Shown here piece after piece: positions 1 through 6,129 of a DNA stretch of 6,183 nt. The translations under genes and the position numbers were made by a program. Under the pieces are notes generated by a model. It made no database searches. It was not told the DNA's origin and worked only from the letters and a program-made list of their open reading frames with translations. Source of the DNA: Candidatus Rifleibacteriota bacterium (lineage in GTDB: Bacteria > Riflebacteria > Ozemobacteria > Ozemobacterales > Ozemobacteraceae); assembly GCA_017526725.1 (NCBI GenBank), contig JAFXRA010000210.1, positions 1 through 6,183 of the forward strand, written 5' to 3'. Numbering within the stretch: the first letter of the stretch is position 1; every line of letters begins with the position of its first letter.

Positions 1-317
1 AAGTCATTAAAATTATAAAATTTAATAATCATTCTGTCTTGTATTTTTCTATTATCTAATTGTGTGGGCATTAATAGATATCTGAACCAATAGAAAGACA
101 CATCATGAGTATAATCATAATCCGGTTTAATTAAATTTAACCAGCCCATTCGGCTGTTTTCTTTTTTAAAATAGGATATAAATGAAGAATCTATATCCTT
201 GGTATTCCAATATGGAATTCTGCTTTTAATATCTAAAATTTTTAAATATAAATTTATTATTGTAAATAACAAAAGTAGGTAAAAAATAAATTTACTTAGA
301 TAAACCTTGTTAAACAT
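1..317 (-). CDS. Partial single-pass membrane protein of unknown function (N-terminal part)
   Basis: The frame is open from an ATG at 317-315 to the left edge, giving 105 complete codons with no stop, so the C-terminus is missing. The protein starts MFNKVYLSK and has one strongly hydrophobic segment at about residues 8-27 (rich in F, L, I and Y), either an uncleaved anchor or a signal sequence. A more polar region follows, rich in aromatic residues, with MGWLNL (57-62), DYDYTHD (66-72) and FYWFRYLLMPTQ (75-86). The start is supported by an AAAGGG ribosome binding site five bases upstream and by an 8 bp overlap with the end of the radical SAM gene, which implies translational coupling. Base composition is extreme, about 23% G+C. 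I do not recognise the family. Its place after a glycosyltransferase and a radical SAM enzyme suggests an accessory membrane protein of a surface glycan or lipid pathway, but that is inference. Confidence 0.75.
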   Translation of the reverse strand, partial: MFNKVYLSKFIFYLLLLFTIINLYLKILDIKSRIPYWNTKDIDSSFISYFKKENSRMGWLNLIKPDYDYTHDVSFYWFRYLLMPTQLDNRKIQDRMIIKFYNFND

Positions 318-1755
318 TGTTTCCCTTTAAAAAATAGTCTAGAAAATTTTTGAAGCCGAAGAGTTTTCTTTGAATATCAGAGAAGCTTCTCATATTCAAT
401 ATCATTCTTAAAATCTGTTGCGGTCTTAGATAAAAAGATTTCAAGCCTCTATCTATATAGTAATCAATAGCTTTTGAAGAGAATTGTGGGTAATTCAACA
501 AAGTGCATTGCTCAAAATCCTTATTTAACCATTCTGTCCAGTCTTTAGCAATAAGGTAATCATTTTTTACTGCCCAGTCATAAAGAGGGGTGCCGGGATA
601 AGGACATAGACCAGAGAATTGAACTGTATCACAGGGTAAACTTTTGGCGAATCTAATGGTTTCTTTGGCAGATTCTATGGTTTCGCCAGGTCCGCCTATC
701 ATAAAGCACCCGTGAATAATAAAACCTAATTTTGCTGCTGTTTCCGCAAATTTCTTCGCTTGAATTAGAGTTGTACCTTTTTTAACAGAATTTAAAGCTT
801 CTTGGGTTCCAAATTCAAATCCTGTTAAAACCATTCTGCAACCAGCTTCTTTCATTAATGGAAGTAATTCAAGTTTTGTATCTACTCTAAGATTACAAGA
901 CCATTTTATTTTTTTATTTATTCCACTGCTTAGAATTGCTTTACATAGACTTTCTGTATAAAGAGGATTGGCTGCAAAGGTATCTGATTCAAACATAATT
1001 TCTTTAATCTGAGGATATAACGCTAAATCATGTTCCATTTCAGAAATTACTAAATCAATATTTTTTTGCCTTAATTTACCAGGGCTCATTATATGTCTAT
1101 AACAACAAAAGGTGCAGTTACTTATGCAACCTCTGGCATTTAAAAGTGTTAGTGAAGGGAAAAGTTTACCAGTGTCAGGATAATCTTCAGGTTTAATCAG
1201 TTGCCAAGCTGGCTCAGGCAAAAGGTTAATATCACAAAGAGGTGCTTTTTGATATTTTAGTTTCCCGTCTACTATTGTAGCAATGCCGGGAATATTATTA
1301 ATATTGGATGGATTATCGGCTATTTCAGCGATAGAAAAATCATATTCTCCTACAGCTATAGCATCTAAACTATTGTTGAATCTAGTTTTTGATATCTCAA
1401 AAGTATTTTCTGGCACTGCAGAAGCATGTAAACCTACAGCAACAGTGATAATATTTTCGGAAATGTCTTTTACATTTTTTGCATATTCTAAGTCGTTATA
1501 TATCGAAGGGGTGGTTGTATGTATTACAACCATTTCCGGCATAAAATCTTTTATTTGTTTTATTACTTCTTTTCTATCTAAATTCTTGGCTGAGCCGTCA
1601 GAAAACCGGACATCATGTGCTTTTTTTATTAGCAATCCTGCTAAGGTTAATAAGTAATCAGGATGTTTTTGAACACGTCCTCTTGATTTTGCTGCCCATC
1701 TGGCAGACCTGCAGAAATCTTTTACGTATGGTGGGTTTAGAATGAATATTTTCAT
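310..1755 (-). CDS. B12-binding-domain radical SAM protein (BchE/HpnJ-like architecture)
   Basis: This 481-residue protein has the usual two-domain layout of cobalamin-dependent (class B type) radical SAM enzymes. The N-terminal Rossmann-like part, about residues 1-165, starts MKIFILNPPY and contains VVIHTTTP (76-83) and VGLHASAVPE (107-116), the equivalent of the usual GGPHxxxxPE. The classical DxHxxG cobalamin-ligand motif is not evident, which is common in this superfamily. The radical SAM core runs from about 200 to 400. Its cluster-binding cysteines are C210, C214 and C217 (CxxxCxxC in a RGC..C.FC context), followed by GGPGE (354-358) for SAM binding and a CPYPGTPLYD stretch (384-393). 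The C-terminal tail has the YLRPQQILR pattern often seen in these proteins. Related enzymes methylate or cyclise unactivated carbons in tetrapyrroles, hopanoids, lipids and natural products; the substrate here cannot be told. The start is preceded by AAGGAT (SD) and a likely promoter in the 94 bp gap behind the glycosyltransferase. The stop overlaps the next gene. Confidence 0.9.
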   Translation of the reverse strand: MKIFILNPPYVKDFCRSARWAAKSRGRVQKHPDYLLTLAGLLIKKAHDVRFSDGSAKNLDRKEVIKQIKDFMPEMVVIHTTTPSIYNDLEYAKNVKDISENIITVAVGLHASAVPENTFEISKTRFNNSLDAIAVGEYDFSIAEIADNPSNINNIPGIATIVDGKLKYQKAPLCDINLLPEPAWQLIKPEDYPDTGKLFPSLTLLNARGCISNCTFCCYRHIMSPGKLRQKNIDLVISEMEHDLALYPQIKEIMFESDTFAANPLYTESLCKAILSSGINKKIKWSCNLRVDTKLELLPLMKEAGCRMVLTGFEFGTQEALNSVKKGTTLIQAKKFAETAAKLGFIIHGCFMIGGPGETIESAKETIRFAKSLPCDTVQFSGLCPYPGTPLYDWAVKNDYLIAKDWTEWLNKDFEQCTLLNYPQFSSKAIDYYIDRGLKSFYLRPQQILRMILNMRSFSDIQRKLFGFKNFLDYFLKGNNV

Positions 1756-1770
1756 TTTATCCTTATTTGA

Positions 1771-1785
1771 ATCTGATAATCAGAT
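1771..1785. repeat. Perfect 7+1+7 palindrome in the radical SAM leader
   Basis: ATCTGAT-A-ATCAGAT is a perfect inverted repeat with a single central base. It lies between the proposed transcription start (about 1798) and the radical SAM start codon (1755-1753). A one-base loop makes it poor as an RNA hairpin and no T-run follows, so a protein-binding operator is the likelier reading. The half-site ATCAGATA also occurs in the other regulatory region at 5970-5987. Confidence 0.45.
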
Positions 1786-1804
1786 AGTTATTTTGATTTT
1801 CTTC

Positions 1805-1833
1805 ATTATACAAAACAACTGTATTCTTAGTAA
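1805..1833 (-). promoter_or_regulatory. Probable promoter of the radical SAM gene
   Basis: On the minus strand a perfect TATAAT -10 box (plus-strand 1805-1810) lies 17 bp from a weak -35 box, TTACTA (1828-1833). The predicted start near 1798 gives a leader of about 43 nt with AAGGA (plus-strand TCCTT, 1760-1764) just before the ATG at 1755. It sits in the only gap of any size in the minus-strand gene run, so the radical SAM gene may be expressed separately from pilB-pilC. Chance TATAAT boxes are frequent in sequence this AT-rich. Confidence 0.45.
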
Positions 1834-1849
1834 ATAGTAATAAAGATTA

Positions 1850-2974
1850 TTATATAAAATGGATCAAGCCTTTTATAAACCCCAAAGTTCTGTAGATTGC
1901 TCTTAATGAGAATACAAAAGCAGCGTATAATTTAGAGGGCAGATTTTTGTTTTTATTACTGTTTGAAAAGATTTTAGAAACAAAAGTATATTCAATAAAT
2001 AAAAGGGTTATAAAAGGTAAAAATGATAAATACTTAAAAATCCCCTTGTCTGCCTTAGGCAGACCTCCCCCTTTACGACTTGCTTGCCATCCAGGCGCTC
2101 GCTTGTATAGCAACATCCTGTTGCTTATAACAGATGTCCTGTCGCTCGCTTGAACACTGCCATCTCTGGCGGTAGAAAAAAAGGGGGTATTTTGAAATAT
2201 AAATACAAATGGTGAAAAAATGGTAAAACCAGCAGATAAGGTTTCTATTATTTCTTTTGAACCAGTATAATCGTCACCAGTAGCTTTATTCGGGTGTTCA
2301 TAATAGAGCTTTGCTCGCCAAAAACCATGTTTAAATTGAGTTTTTAAGTATTTAAACAGGTTTTCTGGGTGAAAATGACCAACAATGGCATCTTTAACAA
2401 ATCTGATTTTGTAGCCTTGTTTCAATATTTTGTAACATATGTCTACATCTTCACCGCTGGCATTTTTGTAATCTTCATTGAATCCGCCAATTCTATCAAA
2501 TATTTCTTTTCTTATTGCAAGATTATAAGTTCCTCCAAAAGCTACAAAATCTTTGTAATTACTATGCTTATATTCAATTTCTGTTTGAATAAGCTGAGCC
2601 AGTCTATTTCCTTTGTTTTCTATAGAGTAAGTCCCGGTGGAAGCCATTAAATCAGAGTTGTTAAATGGTGCCGTTAGTTTTTGCAGCCAATCTTTATGAG
2701 GAACTGTGTCGGAATCGGTAAAAACCAAAATGCTACCTGTAGCGTTTTTAGCACCATTATTGCGAGCTGTTGCCGGCCCGGAATTCTTTTGGGTTATGGC
2801 TATTATGCCGTCAGTTCCTTTTAAAAGATTAAAAGTATTATCTTTACTGCCGTCATCTACTACAATTATTTCAGGTTTTTCTGTTAAACCTTCTTGTTTT
2901 TTTACAGCTTCTATTGTATGTAGAATTGTTTTTTCAGAGTTATAGACAGGGATGATTACAGAAATCTTTGACAT
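1850..2974 (-). CDS. Family 2 glycosyltransferase with C-terminal membrane helices and an in-frame repeat insert
   Basis: A GT-A fold inverting glycosyltransferase of 374 residues that should transfer a nucleotide-activated sugar to a lipid-linked or surface acceptor at the inner membrane. The N-terminus (SVIIPVYNSEKTI) is the typical GT2 start. VVDDGS at 38-43 supplies the nucleotide-binding Asp pair, D87-S-D89 is the metal-binding DxD motif, and the stretch around GGTYN (147-151), IGGFNE (162-167) and GEDVD (174-178) carries the acceptor-side acidic residues. HFHP (200-203) and QFKHGFWR (213-220) follow, as in lipid-acceptor GT2 proteins. Two hydrophobic segments (about 248-262 and 315-332) suggest membrane attachment. 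Between them, residues about 267-310 are foreign in character (R, G, S, K-rich) and are encoded by a GC-rich repeat block. The ATG is 9 bp after the pilC stop, with only a weak ribosome binding site, so expression probably depends on read-through from pilC. The sugar and acceptor are unknown. Confidence 0.92.
   Translation of the reverse strand: MSKISVIIPVYNSEKTILHTIEAVKKQEGLTEKPEIIVVDDGSKDNTFNLLKGTDGIIAITQKNSGPATARNNGAKNATGSILVFTDSDTVPHKDWLQKLTAPFNNSDLMASTGTYSIENKGNRLAQLIQTEIEYKHSNYKDFVAFGGTYNLAIRKEIFDRIGGFNEDYKNASGEDVDICYKILKQGYKIRFVKDAIVGHFHPENLFKYLKTQFKHGFWRAKLYYEHPNKATGDDYTGSKEIIETLSAGFTIFSPFVFIFQNTPFFSTARDGSVQASDRTSVISNRMLLYKRAPGWQASRKGGGLPKADKGIFKYLSFLPFITLLFIEYTFVSKIFSNSNKNKNLPSKLYAAFVFSLRAIYRTLGFIKGLIHFI
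2045..2176. repeat. GC-rich, hairpin-dense repeat element inserted in frame in the glycosyltransferase gene
   Basis: Bases 2041-2180 are about 52% G+C, against about 17% in the 60 bases to the left and 30% in the 60 to the right. The block holds several dyads: GTCTGCCT-T-AGGCAGAC (2048-2064, perfect), AGCAAC-ATCCT-GTTGCT (2109-2125, perfect 6 bp arms) and ACTGCCA-TCTC-TGGCGGT (2156-2173, one wobble). The 10-mer CGCTCGCTTG occurs twice, at 2096-2105 and 2143-2152. CCCCCTTT (2067-2074) and AAAGGGGG (2180-2187) form an outer inverted pair. The frame stays open through all of it, adding about 44 residues between two membrane segments. I infer an interspersed palindromic repeat, comparable in concept to the Rickettsia palindromic elements found inside genes. 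The exact ends and the existence of other genomic copies cannot be seen here. Confidence 0.6.
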
Positions 2975-2983
2975 TTCACTGAC

Positions 2984-4186
2984 TTACTTCATGCTGGCGC
3001 TCATTTGGAACAGAGGCATGAAAACTGAAAGAGCAATAGTACCAATAATAATACCCATAACAACTGTAAGAATTGGTGTAATTGCTGCTGTTAGGCCATC
3101 TAGTGCTTCTTTTACGTCGCGATCATAGAAGTCTGCCGCTTTAGAAAGCATTACGTCTAGGTTACCAGAGTTTTCACCGACTTCAATCATTTTTTTGACC
3201 ATTGGCGGAAAGACGTCAACCTTAACAAGAGTGCTGGCCAAGGTATTACCCTGTTGAACGCCAATTGCCATATCTGCGATCATTTTTTCCATGATTGGGT
3301 TGCCCATAACAGAAGCAGTAATTTGAAGAGCCTGCATAATAGGAACACCGGCGCCTAAAAGAGAACAGAATGTTCTTGCAAAACGGCTGACTGCAATTTT
3401 CTGCGTTAGTTCCCCGACAATAGGAGCTTTTAAACTGAATAAAGCAACTATATGCTGTCCTGGCTTAGTTTTTAAAGCAAGAAATGCTAATACTCCAATG
3501 CCGACTGCGCCGGCGGCACAAAGAATATAATGTTCTATAAGTGCGTCTGATGCAAACATCATCATTTCTGTAATCTTAGGCAGGTCTGTTTTCATTTTCT
3601 TAAACATGACAGCGAAGTTCGGGAAGATTTTAACCAAAAGGAAAATAACCCCTAATACAGCTAAAACAAGCTGTATAACAGGCATCATCAAAGCTCCTTT
3701 GATTTTCCCTCTGATTTCAGCGTCAGATTCAGCGAAAGCAGCAAGTCTTTGGAGAACCTGATCCAGCATACCACCAGCTTCACCGGCTTCACACATATTA
3801 CAATAGATTCTATCAAAGACTTTAGGGTGCTTACGTATGGCTACAGAAAAAGAAACCCCAGATTGCAAGTCACGTCCAACAGCTTCTAACACTCCTTTGA
3901 AATAGGGGTTAGTTGTCTGGTCGGCCATAATTCCAACGGCTTCAACTAATGGAATAGCTGCTCCAACAAGGGTAGAAAGCTGAGTTGTAAAAACCATCAT
4001 TTCTTTGGCTTTAACACCGCCACCAAAAAGGCTTTTCCCAGAACTTTTCTTTACTTCAGTTGCTTTTACAAGATAAAAACCTTTATCGGAAAGACGAGCA
4101 GCTAACTCCTGCATATTAGGAGCTTCGAGCTGGGTTTTTAGAATCTCACCCTTGGAATCCTTTACTTCACAATCATATTTTGCCAT
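2984..4186 (-). CDS. pilC: Type IV pilus / type II secretion inner-membrane platform protein (PilC/GspF)
   Basis: A 400-residue polytopic membrane protein, the usual length for PilC/GspF. It has two copies of the GspF domain, about residues 65-190 and 265-392. The repeats align internally: FTTQLSTLVGAAIPLVEA (66-83) corresponds to FARTFCSLLGAGVPIMQA (269-286), and GEAGGMLDQVL (135-145) to GENSGNLDVML (337-347). Predicted membrane helices lie at about 166-187, 219-238 and 370-391. The soluble N-terminus (MAKYDCEVKDSKGE) is the normal PilC start. In the assembly machine this protein sits in the cytoplasmic membrane, couples to the PilB ATPase and helps move pilins into or out of the fibre. It begins 21 bp after the pilB stop with a clear AGAGGT ribosome binding site (plus-strand 4192-4197) five bases from the ATG. 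Whether the system is a true pilus or a pseudopilus is undecided without the pilin genes. Confidence 0.94.
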   Translation of the reverse strand: MAKYDCEVKDSKGEILKTQLEAPNMQELAARLSDKGFYLVKATEVKKSSGKSLFGGGVKAKEMMVFTTQLSTLVGAAIPLVEAVGIMADQTTNPYFKGVLEAVGRDLQSGVSFSVAIRKHPKVFDRIYCNMCEAGEAGGMLDQVLQRLAAFAESDAEIRGKIKGALMMPVIQLVLAVLGVIFLLVKIFPNFAVMFKKMKTDLPKITEMMMFASDALIEHYILCAAGAVGIGVLAFLALKTKPGQHIVALFSLKAPIVGELTQKIAVSRFARTFCSLLGAGVPIMQALQITASVMGNPIMEKMIADMAIGVQQGNTLASTLVKVDVFPPMVKKMIEVGENSGNLDVMLSKAADFYDRDVKEALDGLTAAITPILTVVMGIIIGTIALSVFMPLFQMSASMK

Positions 4187-4207
4187 TATTGACCTCTATT
4201 TCCTTGA

Positions 4208-5899
4208 TTAATCTGAACGTGCAAGAGCAAAAACCTCTTCTGGTGTAGTGAGACCTTGCTGGAATTTAACAACAATATCATCTTTAAGACTCTTCATTCC
4301 GAGTCTTAATGCTTCTGCTTTAAGATCATCAGGACCAACTTTTTGTATAATCATTCTTCTGAGGTTTTCGTGTGTATACATAACTTCGTGAACCCCAACA
4401 CGGCCTTTATATCCTGTTTTCCCACATTTTTCACAGCCCTTACCTCTGTAATAAGTCTGATTGATAGCTTCAGGTGGAAGCCCTAAGTCAGATATGGTTT
4501 CGGGAGTTATTGTTGTGTCGACATCTTTACAGAATTTGCACACTCTTCTGGCAAGACGCTGAGAAACGATACAGAGTAGGGCAGAGGAAACAAGGAAGGG
4601 TTCAACGCCCATATCAACCAGACGAATAGCAGTACTTGGAGCATCGTTAGTATGAAGAGTTGCAAAAACCAAGTGGCCTGTTAACGCGGCTTCAACCGCG
4701 ATACTAGCTGTTTCTTCGTCACGAATTTCCCCTAACATGATAACGTCCGGGTCTTGTCTCAAAAAGGCACGAAGCACTGAGGCGAATGTTAGTTCAATTT
4801 CTGGTCTTACTTGAACCTGATTAATAAACTTAAGTTTGTATTCAACCGGATTTTCAACTGTACAAATATTGATGTCGGGTCCTTTAATTGCATTAAGACA
4901 AGAATAAAGAGTAGTTGTTTTCCCTGAACCTGTAGGGCCTGTAACAAGACACATTCCGTTTGGAGAGCTAATAGCTTTTTTTACAAGGCCAAAATTAAAA
5001 GGAGTAAACCCCATTTGGTCTAACTGAACATTAACATTTGATTTATCAAGAATTCTGAGACAGGCTTTTTCCCCCCAGGCAGTCGGAATTGTATTTACAC
5101 GGAAGTCTATCGGCTTGTCCATGATGGTCATCTGAATACGTCCGTCTTGTGGAATACGGCGTTCAGAGATATCCATACCGCTCAAAATCTTAATTCTTGA
5201 CATAACTGATGGTAATGCTTCAGGCTGAAGGTTCATTGAAACCTGCAAAGTTCCGTCTATACGAAGTCTAACTCTTAATTCGCCTTCATCAGGTTCTATA
5301 TGAATATCTGAAGCGCCTTTTTGAACTGCAGAAGTTAAGACTAGATTAACAAGTTTGATAATAGGTGTTTCTTCAGATGCTTTCTTTAAACCGTCTAACG
5401 CTGAGTTGCTTCCACCGCCGCTGTTTTCATCACCTACGGATAATGCGTTCAACGCATCAGCCATAGCACCGGCAACATAAAGTTTATCTGTTGTTTCAGC
5501 AATCTGGTTTTCAGAACAAATAGCTCTTATGACTTCACAGTTGTTTTGGAACTGAATTTCGTCTACGATAAAAACGTCAAGCGGGTCTGCCATTCCTATC
5601 ATCAGTTGATTATTTTCAAAACTGATTGGAACAAGAATATGCTTACGGCAGATTTTTTCCGGAACCATTTTTAAAACATCTGGTTTTATATCAACTTTAC
5701 TTAAATCGACGTAAGGAACCTTTAGCTGTTTCCCTAAGGTTGGAAGCAGCTTTTCGTCAGTAAGATAGCCAAGCTCGATTAAGACTTGCCCAATACGCTT
5801 TCCACGCTTTTTTTGTTCAGCTAAAGCGATGTTTAATTCTTTTTCGCCGATGTGCCCAGCTTCTATTAAAAGTTGACCTATTTTCTTTCGCTTAAACAT
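4208..5899 (-). CDS. pilB: Type IV pilus / type II secretion assembly ATPase (PilB/GspE) with MshEN domain
   Basis: A 563-residue hexameric secretion ATPase, PilB-like in length, that powers pilin polymerisation from the cytoplasmic side. The MshEN (T2SSE_N) part covers about residues 5-150. ASDIHIEP (196-203) opens the N2-type domain. The motor domain has Walker A GPTGSGKT (321-328), the Asp box TVENPVEY (347-354), Walker B IMLGEIRD (387-394) with catalytic-type E391, and the His box TGHLVFATLHTND (407-419). The tetracysteine metal site is C454/C457 and C489/C492. All key residues are present, so it should be active. Residues 6-29 and 35-58 match the paired cyclic di-GMP-binding pattern ([R/K]-hydrophobic-G..LL/VL..G....L...L..Q) with the standard five-residue spacer. 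The N-terminal MFKRKKIGQLL agrees with family starts, yet no Shine-Dalgarno sequence precedes the ATG. It is the first gene of the leftward run. GspE of a type II system is the alternative name. Confidence 0.95.
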   Translation of the reverse strand: MFKRKKIGQLLIEAGHIGEKELNIALAEQKKRGKRIGQVLIELGYLTDEKLLPTLGKQLKVPYVDLSKVDIKPDVLKMVPEKICRKHILVPISFENNQLMIGMADPLDVFIVDEIQFQNNCEVIRAICSENQIAETTDKLYVAGAMADALNALSVGDENSGGGSNSALDGLKKASEETPIIKLVNLVLTSAVQKGASDIHIEPDEGELRVRLRIDGTLQVSMNLQPEALPSVMSRIKILSGMDISERRIPQDGRIQMTIMDKPIDFRVNTIPTAWGEKACLRILDKSNVNVQLDQMGFTPFNFGLVKKAISSPNGMCLVTGPTGSGKTTTLYSCLNAIKGPDINICTVENPVEYKLKFINQVQVRPEIELTFASVLRAFLRQDPDVIMLGEIRDEETASIAVEAALTGHLVFATLHTNDAPSTAIRLVDMGVEPFLVSSALLCIVSQRLARRVCKFCKDVDTTITPETISDLGLPPEAINQTYYRGKGCEKCGKTGYKGRVGVHEVMYTHENLRRMIIQKVGPDDLKAEALRLGMKSLKDDIVVKFQQGLTTPEEVFALARSD

Positions 5900-5911
5900 A
5901 ATTCAGCAAAC

Positions 5912-5940
5912 ATTTTACACTTTATTTATTATTTATGCAA
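5912..5940 (-). promoter_or_regulatory. Candidate promoter of the pilB-pilC operon
   Basis: Reading the minus strand, TTGCAT (plus-strand 5935-5940) and TAAAAT (5912-5917) are separated by 17 bp. The -10 matches five of six consensus positions and the -35 only three. The predicted start would fall near 5905, just six bases before the pilB ATG at 5899, leaving an almost leaderless message. No other convincing pair lies between here and the GC-rich island, but an unrecognised alternative-sigma promoter is possible. Confidence 0.4.
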
Positions 5941-5947
5941 TACATCA

Positions 5948-5957
5948 AAGCATGCTT
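5948..5957. repeat. 10-bp palindrome upstream of the pilB promoter
   Basis: AAGCATGCTT is a perfect even palindrome just upstream of the candidate -35 box for pilB (about -43 to -52 from the proposed start). That position would suit an activator or repressor site. A 10-bp palindrome can arise by chance, so the call rests mainly on location. Confidence 0.3.
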
Positions 5958-5969
5958 CAAATGGGGAAA

Positions 5970-5987
5970 TTATCAGATAACAGATAA
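5970..5987. repeat. Overlapping palindrome and 7-bp tandem repeat
   Basis: TTATC-A-GATAA (5970-5980) is a perfect 5+1+5 palindrome. CAGATAA is repeated in tandem at 5974-5980 and 5981-5987, so GATAA occurs twice in a row at 7 bp spacing. The core ATCAGATA recurs in the palindrome ahead of the radical SAM gene (1771-1785). This may be an operator in the divergent control region; no regulator is visible. Confidence 0.35.
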
Positions 5988-6000
5988 ACATAAATTGATC

Positions 6001-6060
6001 AGCGGACAGTCGCTTGTTCGACCTTATTCTCCTACGCGGTCTCGGAAGTTTGACAGTTAG
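6001..6060. repeat. GC-rich intergenic island flanked by short direct repeats, possible repeat insertion
   Basis: These 60 bases are about 52% G+C, while the 60 on either side are about 30% and 25%. GACAGT occurs at 6005-6010 and again at 6052-6057 in direct orientation, as a target-site duplication would. Inside, GACC (6020-6023) can pair with GGTC (6038-6041), with CTT and AAG further out, so a weak hairpin is possible. GTCGCTTG (6009-6016) resembles the CGCTCGCTTG repeats of the element in the glycosyltransferase gene, though the similarity is too short to prove kinship. No coding frame or known RNA was recognised. The rest of the 281 bp intergenic region holds the sites listed separately. 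Confidence 0.35.
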
Positions 6061-6081
6061 AATCTAAATTTTTACCCTCTA

Positions 6082-6106
6082 AGTCGCATTAGCGGCTATT
6101 TTTTTT
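6082..6106 (+). terminator. Plus-strand intrinsic terminator with no visible upstream gene
   Basis: AGTCGC (6082-6087) pairs with GCGGCT (6092-6097) over six base pairs with one wobble and a 4-base ATTA loop. One A and then eight consecutive T residues follow (6099-6106). This is a textbook, if short, rho-independent terminator on the plus strand. The reverse orientation lacks a T-tract. No plus-strand gene lies to its left in the window, so it may end a small RNA or an attenuated leader of the rightward gene, or stop antisense transcription. Confidence 0.55.
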
Positions 6107-6129
6107 ACTAAAATTTTTTAAAATAATTG

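Noticed and set aside
2096..2152. CRISPR-like array from the repeated CGCTCGCTTG
   Set aside because: There are only two 10-bp copies, inside a coding frame, with hairpins between them and no regular spacers.
1283..2945. Plus-strand open frames of 68-124 codons opposite the radical SAM and glycosyltransferase genes
   Set aside because: They lie antisense to well-supported genes, have no domain features or ribosome binding sites of note, and are explained by the reverse strand of coding sequence.
2984..5899. Retraction ATPase (PilT) identity for the ATPase
   Set aside because: Length, MshEN domain, tetracysteine site and the following pilC gene all fit an assembly ATPase; PilT is much shorter and lacks the N-terminal domain.
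5952..5987. Eleven-codon plus-strand frame (MLQMGKLSDNR) as a leader peptide before the terminator
   Set aside because: There is no ribosome binding site, no run of a regulatory amino acid, and nearly 100 bp separate it from the terminator hairpin.
6009..6050. Possible tRNA, because GTTCGA (T-loop-like) occurs at 6016-6021
   Set aside because: The bases on the two sides of the would-be T-loop do not pair, and no acceptor stem or anticodon arm can be built on either strand.
6001..6106. Known riboswitch or T-box leader before the rightward gene
   Set aside because: I looked for recognisable cores (T-box AGGGTGGNACCGCG, cyclic di-GMP, fluoride, guanidine types) and saw none; only a weak hairpin and the terminator remain.
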